Positions 1-6,206 of a DNA stretch of 7,677 nucleotides are shown here, one piece after another (positions within the stretch are counted from its first letter, which is position 1; each line of letters begins with the position of its first letter). The stretch lies in assembly GCA_944323585.1 (NCBI GenBank), contig CALUTA010000068.1, positions 1-7,677 on the forward strand. Reading direction: 5' to 3'. The notes under the pieces were generated by a model. That model did no database searches. It was not told where the DNA came from and saw only the letters and a program-made list of their open reading frames with translations. This DNA is from Candidatus Gastranaerophilales bacterium (GTDB lineage: Bacteria > Cyanobacteriota > Vampirovibrionia > Gastranaerophilales > Gastranaerophilaceae). The translations under genes and the position numbers were made by a program.

Positions 1-1344
1 GATTTATTTTACAATATTCCGGCAAGATTGAAATTCTTAAAAAGCGCTTCTACGGAATTTTCGTATATTCAAGATCTTGTCCAGTCAATTGCGCTGGTAA
101 ATCCTGATATATCATTTGAGCTTAAACGTGACGGAAAAACAATTCTCAAAACAAACGGCCTCGGAGATTTGAAGAAGACAATCAAAGACATTTTTAACGG
201 AGAAGTGGCCGACAGCCTGAAAGAAGTTCTAAAAACCGACAAGCTTGCGGGGATGAAGATTTCAGGATACGTAAGCACCCCTGACTTTACACGCTCAAGC
301 AAAAAGAACTACTATATGTTTATAAACGGCCGTTCCGTAAAATGTCCGGTGTTTCAAAAGGCGATAGACACCGCTTACAAAACCCTTATCGCAAGCGGCA
401 AATACCCGTTTGTTGTTCTGAACCTTGAAATTCCACCCTCTGACGTAGACGTAAACGTTCACCCGACCAAAAAAGAAGTAAGATATAAAAATACCAATAT
501 GGTATTCAATTTTATATTTACAGCAATTCAGGGCGGGCTGGCAAACTTTACCGAAACGGTTTCAACTCCGTCAATTTCAGCACACACATACCTTCCGCCG
601 GAGAAAGAAAAGGTCATTGATTTTAATCAGGCAAGAACAGCCCAAAATCCTGATATATATTTTGACAAACCTAATGACAGTATGTATGTTTCAGACAGAA
701 TGGCCGAAAAAATTACAAACGAAGTCGCCCCGACACCGCAAATTACCCAGCCGAAGCTTATCACACAAACCTATCAGGCTCAGCCGGAGGCGGAAGAAAA
801 TATTATCGGGCAGTACAAAAACACCTATATTCTTATTGAAAAAGAAGAAGGTCTTGAAATTGTCGATCAGCACATTGCGGAAGAAAGGTTTATCTACGAA
901 AAACTCAAATCAGAAAAAAATATTGTTTCACAGCTTCTTTTTGTATCAGATGTCCTGACCGTTACAAACGAAGAAACAGAAATCCTGAAAGAAAACATTG
1001 ATAAATTTGAAAAATTCGGTTATGAAATAGAATTTTTGAAAGATAACGAGTTAATTTTCAGGAAAGTTCCGCAGTTGATTGCAAAAGTAAACCCGAAAGA
1101 AATTTTGTCGGATATTCTGGAAAACATAGAAGGAAATATCGACGGGCTTGAAGAAAAAATCCTTATAACAACGGCCTGCAAAGCCTCGGTAAAAGCAGGA
1201 CAAAAACTAACTTTATGGCAGATGCAGGAGATTATAAAACGCTGGAGGACAACAAAAATGCCTTACACATGCCCCCACGGAAGACCGATTTCTAAAATTC
1301 TTCCGCACAAACAGATTGCATCTTTTTTCCAACGGCAATCATAA
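1..1344 (+). CDS. mutL: DNA mismatch repair protein MutL, endonuclease type (5' end outside window)
   Basis: This is the mismatch-repair ATPase that links MutS to downstream steps; in lineages without MutH it nicks the new strand itself. The frame is open from base 1, and the first codons read DLFYNIPARLKF, a MutL signature late in the GHKL ATPase region, so the real start lies left of the window. Counting from base 1 (447 residues visible), the transducer domain shows NGR at about 109-111 and DVNVHPTKKEVRY at about 150-162. A variable linker covers about 185-265. The C-terminal endonuclease domain carries DQHIAEERFIYE (nt 865-900, matching DQHAx2Ex4E except Ala to Ile), ACKAS (from nt 1174), CPHGRP (nt 1270-1287) and a terminal FFQR. 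All the metal-site motifs of nicking MutL proteins are therefore present. The TAA stop at 1342-1344 runs into a terminator shared with the convergent gene. The family call is certain; only the N-terminus is missing. Confidence 0.97.
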   Translation, partial: DLFYNIPARLKFLKSASTEFSYIQDLVQSIALVNPDISFELKRDGKTILKTNGLGDLKKTIKDIFNGEVADSLKEVLKTDKLAGMKISGYVSTPDFTRSSKKNYYMFINGRSVKCPVFQKAIDTAYKTLIASGKYPFVVLNLEIPPSDVDVNVHPTKKEVRYKNTNMVFNFIFTAIQGGLANFTETVSTPSISAHTYLPPEKEKVIDFNQARTAQNPDIYFDKPNDSMYVSDRMAEKITNEVAPTPQITQPKLITQTYQAQPEAEENIIGQYKNTYILIEKEEGLEIVDQHIAEERFIYEKLKSEKNIVSQLLFVSDVLTVTNEETEILKENIDKFEKFGYEIEFLKDNELIFRKVPQLIAKVNPKEILSDILENIEGNIDGLEEKILITTACKASVKAGQKLTLWQMQEIIKRWRTTKMPYTCPHGRPISKILPHKQIASFFQRQS

Positions 1345-1370
1345 AAAAGTGCCCTGAAAGGCACTTTTTA
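1343..1370. terminator. Bidirectional intrinsic terminator between mutL and the convergent unknown gene
   Basis: A perfect 10-bp inverted repeat, AAAAAGTGCC (1344-1353) and GGCACTTTTT (1360-1369), encloses the 6-nt loop CTGAAA. The GC-rich inner stem is flanked by A and T tracts, so it can act as a Rho-independent terminator on either strand. The mutL stop codon (1342-1344) and the stop codon of the opposite gene (1368-1370) both sit at the edges of the stem. Confidence 0.88.
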
Positions 1371-2747
1371 TGAATCTATAATTATATTCTGCGGCTGAAT
1401 TTTCGGAGGATCCTTCTGCTGTCGTTTTAAAATTGTGTTGATATTATTGAAATCCTCCTGTTGGGCAAATGCATTTTCATTTTGTTCATTATTATCATTT
1501 TGCGGAGGAACAGGCTGTATATTTTGAACAGCTGTTTCTTCACCGGGAATTTCTACTGATTCAACAGGCGCAGGAGGCGCTTCTTCCGGCTGTGGCTGCG
1601 ATGCAGTCATAGCAGAATTTGCTGTGTTTATTCCATCTGAAACTACCTGAGAAATATTTCTGTCACCTGTATTTACGTCAGCAGTCATACTTGTCATCTG
1701 AGCAGAAAGTTTCTTTATTGATTCATCTGTATCAAATGTTGCATTCTGCAGGTATCCTGATTGCTTAATTGACGAAACCGCAAGATTTTTACCGAGTGCA
1801 TTGGCTTTAACTAAAGCAACCGTACCGGATGCGCCGGTAAATATATGATTATTACCTGTAACTGATTTACCCTGCTGTGAAGCTTCATACTGGGCAATAA
1901 TATCACCTGTAAATGATGTTTCATTTGCATAATCCTGAGCAACTTTAGCTTCTTCGGATTTAGACTGCATTAACTCAGAAATCTCATCAAAGTCAGATGT
2001 GAAATTTGCCACCTGCATTGTGGAATTTGATACGACATTTTCCATCATCAGACCTAATTCTCCATAACGGGCCTGTTCATCTGCTGTCAATTCTTCGCCG
2101 TTTTTAACTTTGTTATCTATACTCTGCCACTCATTCATCATTTCCTGCACCTGTTTCAGAGCATTATTCTGAACAGCAAGAGCATCATTTGTCATCGCAT
2201 CCATATCTGCGGAATACTGTTCAAATTCCTTAACAGCTTCATTAAGAATTTCTTCCTGAAGAACAACTTTTTTGGTTAAAACTTTCGCAACATTCGTTAA
2301 GCCCATATTACCGGCTTCTCCGACATCACTTTTTGTACCTTCGACATCATTTGTAGCATTGACATCACCGGTATCAAGTTCATATTCCGCAACGTTTGAT
2401 GACTGCATTGAATGCGCCCATTCCAGATATTCATCAGGAATCAAGACTCCGTTATCTTCCATTTGAAGAATTTCTTCGTATGTATATTGAGCCCATTCAG
2501 GATCAACGGGTTTGCCGGACTTGTCATAGACGGAATTCATATAAATACCGTAACCACGCACATTGTTAGTCAGCACCAGACCTGCAGCATATTCTTCAAG
2601 TTGGATGTCCGACCAGCCGGAAAACTGAGGATCCGCCTTTAATTCTTCAATTTTATCTTCAAGAGTATAGAGTTCACCGTAGGTAACCTGATACTGTGCA
2701 ATCTGATGAATTTTGTCTTTGTATGCTTGGATTCTTGACGTTGACAT
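1368..2747 (-). CDS. Unrecognised 459-residue cysteine-free helical protein with Pro/Gln/Asn-rich tail
   Basis: I do not recognise this family. The chosen start is the ATG at 2747, because GAAAGG (2757-2762) lies 9 nt upstream. An in-frame GTG at 2795 would add 16 residues but has no usable Shine-Dalgarno. There is no signal peptide and no obvious membrane segment. Residues 1-115 look like a folded, aromatic-rich region (GYGIYMNSVYDKSGKPVDPEW, LIPDEYLEWAHSM). Residues 116-148 are a polar, acidic linker. Residues about 150-290 are strongly helical, probably coiled coil (runs of E, Q, K, M and A with little Pro). Residues 290-380 are Ser/Thr/Ala/Asn-rich and of low complexity. Residues about 383-459 are Pro/Gln/Asn/Glu-rich and probably disordered. 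I see no cysteine in the whole protein. It lies downstream of trxA on the same strand but behind a terminator, so it is probably transcribed alone, although I see no strong promoter. A surface, secreted or scaffold role is possible but not shown. Confidence 0.85.
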   Translation of the reverse strand: MSTSRIQAYKDKIHQIAQYQVTYGELYTLEDKIEELKADPQFSGWSDIQLEEYAAGLVLTNNVRGYGIYMNSVYDKSGKPVDPEWAQYTYEEILQMEDNGVLIPDEYLEWAHSMQSSNVAEYELDTGDVNATNDVEGTKSDVGEAGNMGLTNVAKVLTKKVVLQEEILNEAVKEFEQYSADMDAMTNDALAVQNNALKQVQEMMNEWQSIDNKVKNGEELTADEQARYGELGLMMENVVSNSTMQVANFTSDFDEISELMQSKSEEAKVAQDYANETSFTGDIIAQYEASQQGKSVTGNNHIFTGASGTVALVKANALGKNLAVSSIKQSGYLQNATFDTDESIKKLSAQMTSMTADVNTGDRNISQVVSDGINTANSAMTASQPQPEEAPPAPVESVEIPGEETAVQNIQPVPPQNDNNEQNENAFAQQEDFNNINTILKRQQKDPPKIQPQNIIIDS

Positions 2748-2847
2748 ATACGCGCGCCTTTCAGTTAAATATACTTTTAATTTAATTAACGGCACTCTCT
2801 GAAGAAACTTTAAACGATTTTTAATTTTTAAACTCTCTCAGTATCTG

Positions 2848-2893
2848 AAAAAGCCGGATTTAAAAGAGCTTTCACCCCTAGAAATCCGGCTTT
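2848..2893 (-). terminator. Intrinsic terminator downstream of trxA
   Basis: A perfect 12-bp inverted repeat, AAAGCCGGATTT (2850-2861) and AAATCCGGCTTT (2882-2893), encloses a 20-nt loop. Read on the minus strand, the stem ends in a run of five T residues. It lies about 30 nt past the trxA stop codon and about 100 nt before the start of the next minus-strand gene, so it probably separates the two transcripts. The loop is longer than usual, but the segments AAAG and CTTT inside it could extend the pairing. Confidence 0.75.
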
Positions 2894-2922
2894 ATAAAAT
2901 TTAACAATTTATGATTTTAAAT

Positions 2923-3246
2923 TTATAAATGTTTTTCAATATTTGAAACGATTGAAGATTTCGGCATCAACCCGACTAATCTTTCCACAGCCTTGCCGTT
3001 TTTAAAAACCAGAAGGCTCGGCAGACCGCTGATTGAATAGTTCTTAGCGGTTTCCAAATTATCATCAGTATTCATTTTGACAAACTTTACTTTCCCTTCA
3101 AATTCTGCTGCTATTTCATCCAGAACAGGGCCGAGTTTTCTGCAAGGTCCGCACCATGGCGCCCAGAAATCAACAACAACAGGTGTTTCGGAATTCAAAA
3201 CTTCTGCTTCGAATACCGAATCATTAATATCAACTGCATTAGACAT
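2923..3246 (-). CDS. trxA: Thioredoxin
   Basis: This is a small cytosolic protein-disulfide reductase of 107 residues, the standard length for single-domain thioredoxins. The active site WCGPC occupies residues 31-35, with Cys32 and Cys35 as the redox pair inside DFWAPWCGPC. The buried Asp26 and the cis-proline Pro76 (GLPS, where E. coli has GIPT) are present, followed by the LLVFKNG strand and the terminal helix. The start is the ATG at 3244-3246, preceded by the near-perfect Shine-Dalgarno AAAGGAG at 3253-3259. Reduction would normally come from thioredoxin reductase, which is not in this window. The gene is transcribed away from the exonuclease gene and has its own terminator, so it looks monocistronic. 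The downstream protein has no cysteine and is therefore not an obvious substrate. Confidence 0.97.
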   Translation of the reverse strand: MSNAVDINDSVFEAEVLNSETPVVVDFWAPWCGPCRKLGPVLDEIAAEFEGKVKFVKMNTDDNLETAKNYSISGLPSLLVFKNGKAVERLVGLMPKSSIVSNIEKHL

Positions 3247-3285
3247 ACATATCTCCTTTAAGTTATTTATACTTTTACAGAGTTC

Positions 3286-3294
3286 ATTTTATCA
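3286..3294 (-). promoter_or_regulatory. Putative extended -10 promoter of trxA
   Basis: On the minus strand this reads TGATAAAAT, an extended -10 (TGn plus TAAAAT). It would start transcription near 3279 and give a leader of about 33 nt containing the Shine-Dalgarno. No good -35 box is visible at the expected distance, which is compatible with an extended -10 promoter. The site overlaps the possible -35 of the divergent gene. This is inference from consensus only. Confidence 0.5.
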
Positions 3295-3318
3295 CAGAAT
3301 TTTTTTTTGTGCTATTAT
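3289..3318 (+). promoter_or_regulatory. Putative promoter of the exonuclease-transporter unit
   Basis: A -35-like TTATCA (3289-3294) and an extended -10 TGCTATTAT (3310-3318) are separated by 18 nt. The spacer contains a run of nine T residues (3300-3308). The predicted start of transcription, near 3325, leaves a leader of about 20 nt with AGGA (3335-3338) before the ATG at 3346. The call rests on consensus matching only. Confidence 0.55.
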
Positions 3319-3345
3319 CTTAATAGAATTCTACAGGATAAAAAG

Positions 3346-4263
3346 ATGGCAAGAAAAAAAACAATAGAAATAGTTCTTGATACTGAAACCACAGGGCTGG
3401 ATTATACAAAAGAAAGAATGGTTGAATTTGCCGCTGTGAGGCTGGAAAACGGCAAAATAAAAGACGAATTTCAAACACTTATAAACCCGCAGCAGCATAT
3501 CAGAAAATCAAGTATCGCAATTCACGGAATCACTCAGGAAATGGTAGCCGATGCTCCGACCGAAGAAGATGCAATGCCCAAAATTCTTGAATTTATCGGA
3601 GATTACCCGATTGTTGCGCATAATGCCATTTTCGACTATACATTTTTGAACGAAGCAAGCCTCAGAACAACAGGAAAAGAACTTACCAACACAAGAATTG
3701 ACAGCCAGCAGATGTTCAAAGAAGTGTATCCGGATCTTGAATCACACGGACTTGAGGCTTTGACTAAAAAATTCAATGTAGATCTTACAAACCATCATAG
3801 AGCAATGGCTGACACAATGGGGTTAGCACTTGCGTATCCGAAACTAAAAAAATTATACTTGCAGAAATATGACTGGGAAGTAAAACAGCTTGATAATGTA
3901 GAATATCTTTTTGAAAGATTTTTGAGAATACAAAATACAATAAACACACTTCAATCAGAACTTCAGGATTTGAAATCAGTCTTCAAACTTTATTTTGAAC
4001 AGGGCGGAGCACCTATCCGTTCGCAAACCGGAGAAACTCTTGTTTACAACTCAAAACAATCATTCGGGTATGACCTTCACCAGATAAAAGAAGTTCTTGA
4101 GGAAGTCGGTGCATTTGACAAAGCTATAAAACTAAACACAGGATTTGTCGACAGACTTGTCGGCGGGTGCAGTCTTGACGAAGAAAAACGGGAAATCATA
4201 AAAGAAGCCCGTCAGGAACTTACAGAGACAAGAAACATTCAAATTATAAAAGCAGGGAAGTAA
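3346..4263 (+). CDS. DnaQ-like 3'-5' exonuclease (DEDDh) with extra C-terminal region
   Basis: This is a 305-residue exonuclease of the DNA polymerase III epsilon/RNase T superfamily, acting on 3' ends of DNA or RNA with two metal ions. Motif ExoI is LDTETTG with Asp12 and Glu14. ExoII is HNAIFDYTFL with Asp97. ExoIII is HRAMAD with His151 and Asp156. The catalytic DEDDh set is therefore complete. The exonuclease fold ends near residue 170. Residues about 180-225 are a predicted coiled coil, followed by a compact segment (GETLVYNSKQSFGYD, then helices) to the end, which I cannot assign. The start is the ATG at 3346, with AGGA 7 nt upstream; codons upstream to 3307 lie inside the likely promoter. 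The transporter gene follows after 3 nt. I leave the symbol empty because many bacteria have several such paralogues, and this may not be the replicative proofreading subunit. Confidence 0.92.
   Translation: MARKKTIEIVLDTETTGLDYTKERMVEFAAVRLENGKIKDEFQTLINPQQHIRKSSIAIHGITQEMVADAPTEEDAMPKILEFIGDYPIVAHNAIFDYTFLNEASLRTTGKELTNTRIDSQQMFKEVYPDLESHGLEALTKKFNVDLTNHHRAMADTMGLALAYPKLKKLYLQKYDWEVKQLDNVEYLFERFLRIQNTINTLQSELQDLKSVFKLYFEQGGAPIRSQTGETLVYNSKQSFGYDLHQIKEVLEEVGAFDKAIKLNTGFVDRLVGGCSLDEEKREIIKEARQELTETRNIQIIKAGK
4254..4260 (+). promoter_or_regulatory. Ribosome binding site of the transporter inside the exonuclease gene end
   Basis: AGGGAAG occupies the last codons of the exonuclease gene, 6 nt before the transporter ATG at 4267. 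The stop codon TAA (4261-4263) lies between them. This supports the chosen start and translational coupling of the two genes. Confidence 0.75.
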
Positions 4264-4266
4264 TAT

Positions 4267-5664
4267 ATGTTAAAAAAACTGGCTGGATTTTTCAAGGAAC
4301 CTCCTGTAAAAGAGGTTATTCAAGATACCGAAAAAGTTAAACAAATGTATCCGTACTGGCGCATGAGAATTTTTTATGCATGCTTTATCGGATACACGAT
4401 CTTTTATCTTTGCAAGAAAAACATTGCCGTAGCGCTTCCGGGTCTTAGTGCTGAATACGGGTATTCAAACACGGAACTGGGGTTGCTCGGAAGTTCGCTT
4501 TACCTGACTTACGGTATCGGGAAATTCGTAAACGGTGTAATTGCAGACAGAGCGGATGTCCGGAAATTTCTTCCGACGGCATTGATTATGACGGCTCTTG
4601 CAAACTTATGTTTCGGACTTTCGGCAGTATTTATAACTCCCGGTGAGGCATCCTTCTTCGGACTTCCGACAAGCACTGTTTTACTCTGGATTTTCGTATT
4701 TTTCTGGGGGGCTAGCGGATGGTTCCAGTCAGCAGGATTTCCGGCTGTTGCAAAGAGCCTTACTTACTGGTACTCAAACTCCGAAAGAGGAACCAAATGG
4801 TCATTATGGTCATGCTCGCATCAGGTCGGCACCTTTTTAAGCGTAATAATTTCCGGCTGCTTAGTCGAACATTTCGGCTGGAAGATGGCATTTTTTGCAC
4901 CGGGAACAATCGCATTAATTGCTGCAATCTGGCTGTTTGACAGACTCCGTGACAGACCGCAGTCGCTCGGGCTTCCGGATATCGAAACTTACAACAACGA
5001 ACCTTCCGCAAAAAAATCAAACTGCGAAGAAGATAACAGAACTTATATCGAAATTTTCAAACAAAATATTCTTTTCAACAAGACAATCTGGCTTCTTGCA
5101 ATCGCATATATTTTCGTTTACATAATAAGATTCGGTGCAGAAGACTGGATGATAAAATACCTGCATGAGGCTAAAGAAAATTCTCTTGAAATTGCCGCAT
5201 TGAAATTAAGCTCGCTTCCTCTGGTCGGGATAGCAGGAACTATTTGCGCAGGTATTGTTTCGGATAAAATTTTCAAAGGCCAGCGTGCGCCTGTCAATTT
5301 AATTTATCTTGTCGGAGTTGTAGTTTGTCTTGCACTGCTCAAGTTCAATACAATCAGCACACTGGATTTTGTACTTATCGGACTTTTAGGAGCATTCACA
5401 TACGGTCCGCAGATGATGATAGGCGGGTTGTGCGCCGTAGAATCCAGCTCTAAAAAAGTTGCCTCCGCCGCAACAGGATTTACGGGTACTTTCGGCTATA
5501 TAGGTGCGGTATTGTCATCAACCGGAACCGGCTTTATGGTAGATAAATTCGGCTGGAACGGAGCAATTGCTTTCTGGGTTGTATCAGCACTCATTTGTAT
5601 TGGAATTTGCACAGTTTTGATGCTTGACGAAAAAAAGAAAAAAGGTGCTCACAATGAACAGTAA
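4267..5664 (+). CDS. MFS organophosphate:phosphate antiporter, GlpT/UhpC family
   Basis: This is a 465-residue inner-membrane transporter of the organophosphate:Pi antiporter family, which exchanges glycerol-3-phosphate or hexose phosphates for phosphate; UhpC members can also act as sensors. About 12 hydrophobic segments are arranged six plus six around a charged central loop (about 226-275). Family motifs include GVIADR (90-95), GWFQSAGFPA (151-160), the ERG of the cytoplasmic loop (173-175), RDRPQSLGLP (228-237), YGPQMMIG (379-386) and AATGFTGTFGYIG (401-413). By recalled alignment, His185 and Arg288 match GlpT His165 and Arg269, while GlpT Arg45 is replaced by Lys50. The phrases WLLAIAYIFVY and APVNLIY look closer to E. 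coli UhpC than to GlpT. The substrate cannot be fixed from sequence. The ATG lies 3 nt after the exonuclease stop, so the gene is almost certainly in the same transcript. No uhpA or uhpB partner is present. Confidence 0.93.
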   Translation: MLKKLAGFFKEPPVKEVIQDTEKVKQMYPYWRMRIFYACFIGYTIFYLCKKNIAVALPGLSAEYGYSNTELGLLGSSLYLTYGIGKFVNGVIADRADVRKFLPTALIMTALANLCFGLSAVFITPGEASFFGLPTSTVLLWIFVFFWGASGWFQSAGFPAVAKSLTYWYSNSERGTKWSLWSCSHQVGTFLSVIISGCLVEHFGWKMAFFAPGTIALIAAIWLFDRLRDRPQSLGLPDIETYNNEPSAKKSNCEEDNRTYIEIFKQNILFNKTIWLLAIAYIFVYIIRFGAEDWMIKYLHEAKENSLEIAALKLSSLPLVGIAGTICAGIVSDKIFKGQRAPVNLIYLVGVVVCLALLKFNTISTLDFVLIGLLGAFTYGPQMMIGGLCAVESSSKKVASAATGFTGTFGYIGAVLSSTGTGFMVDKFGWNGAIAFWVVSALICIGICTVLMLDEKKKKGAHNEQ

Positions 5665-5685
5665 CTACTGCAAAGAATTGATGAA

Positions 5686-5700
5686 AAAGTTTGAAACTTT
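5686..5700. terminator. Weak hairpin between converging transporter and deacylase genes
   Basis: The sequence AAAGTTTGAAACTTT is a near-perfect inverted repeat that can form a 5-bp stem with a 5-nt loop, with A residues on the left and T residues on the right. It sits exactly where the two convergent genes end and overlaps the deacylase stop codon (5699-5701). The stem is AT-rich and may be too weak to terminate by itself. No better hairpin lies between the genes. Confidence 0.35.
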
Positions 5701-6172
5701 ATTCAGGCAGCTTGCACACATCAACCCATTCGAGGCTGTTTGAATATTTAAACAGTTCATCCGGAGTAAGTTCAATTGCGGAATTTGAACTTCCGCATGC
5801 CGGAAAAATTGTACTAAAACGCTTTAGTGAACTGTCGCAATAGACTTTCACACAACTGTTTTCAATTCCGAAAGGACAAACTCCTCCAATTTTATGTCCG
5901 GTAAATTCAACAACCTCGTCAGGTGTCAGCATTTTTGCCTTTATGCCGAATGCTGCTTTAAATTTTTTGTTGTCTATTCTTGCATCCCCTGCTGCACAAA
6001 CAAGAATACAGCCTTCATCAGATTTAAAAGAAAGTGTTTTGCAAATTCTTGCACCTTCAATCCCCAGAGCCAGAGCAGCAAGTTCAACCGTTGCGCTCGA
6101 CACGGGGAATTCAAGTATATCATCATCTTTTCCGTATTTTTTTAAATATTCTCTTACTTTTTCTATTGCCAC
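5699..6172 (-). CDS. YbaK/EbsC-type aminoacyl-tRNA deacylase
   Basis: This is a 157-residue single-domain protein of the YbaK/ProX family. These trans-acting enzymes hydrolyse mischarged tRNA, typically Cys-tRNA(Pro) or Ala-tRNA(Pro), in the cytosol. Family marks are SSATVELAA (25-33) and KTLSF with the conserved Lys45. They continue with the AAGDARID strand (60-67), the GHKIGGVCPFG loop (92-102), the VYCDSSL strand (110-116) and CGSSNSAIELTPDEL near the end. The start is GTG at 6170-6172, preceded by GGGAG (6183-6187) with a 10-nt spacer; no ATG is suitably placed. The protein has eight cysteines, which is many for its size. It follows the histidine kinase gene by 34 nt on the same strand, so it may be cotranscribed, but an extended -10 in the gap suggests its own promoter too. 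I cannot tell from sequence which mischarged tRNA it clears, so no symbol is given. Confidence 0.92.
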   Translation of the reverse strand: MAIEKVREYLKKYGKDDDILEFPVSSATVELAALALGIEGARICKTLSFKSDEGCILVCAAGDARIDNKKFKAAFGIKAKMLTPDEVVEFTGHKIGGVCPFGIENSCVKVYCDSSLKRFSTIFPACGSSNSAIELTPDELFKYSNSLEWVDVCKLPE

Positions 6173-6193
6173 AATTTAATTTCTCCCAAAACT

Positions 6194-6202
6194 ATTTTAT
6201 CA
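6194..6202 (-). promoter_or_regulatory. Putative extended -10 promoter of the YbaK-type gene
   Basis: On the minus strand this reads TGATAAAAT, identical over nine bases to the proposed trxA promoter. It lies in the 34-nt gap after the kinase stop codon. The predicted transcription start near 6187 falls right at the GGGAG ribosome site, giving a very short leader. No convincing -35 is seen, and transcription from the kinase promoter is an alternative. Confidence 0.4.
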
Positions 6203-6206
6203 TAAT

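Noticed and set aside
617..958. 113-residue plus-strand reading frame
   Set aside because: It is an out-of-frame shadow of mutL with Lys/Ser-rich nonsense composition and no family features.
2748..2795. GTG start at 2795 for the unknown protein
   Set aside because: It has no spaced ribosome site, whereas the inner ATG has GAAAGG at a good distance.
2794..2838. Direct repeat ACTCTCT at 2794-2800 and 2832-2838 as an operator
   Set aside because: Seven bases is too short to stand out in AT-rich intergenic DNA, and nothing else supports regulation there.
2748..2922. Small RNA or riboswitch in the gap between trxA and the unknown gene
   Set aside because: The only strong structure is the simple trxA terminator hairpin; no conserved riboswitch or RNA motif is visible.
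2923..3246. Thioredoxin as the redox partner of the neighbouring unknown protein
   Set aside because: The unknown protein has no cysteine, and a terminator separates the genes.
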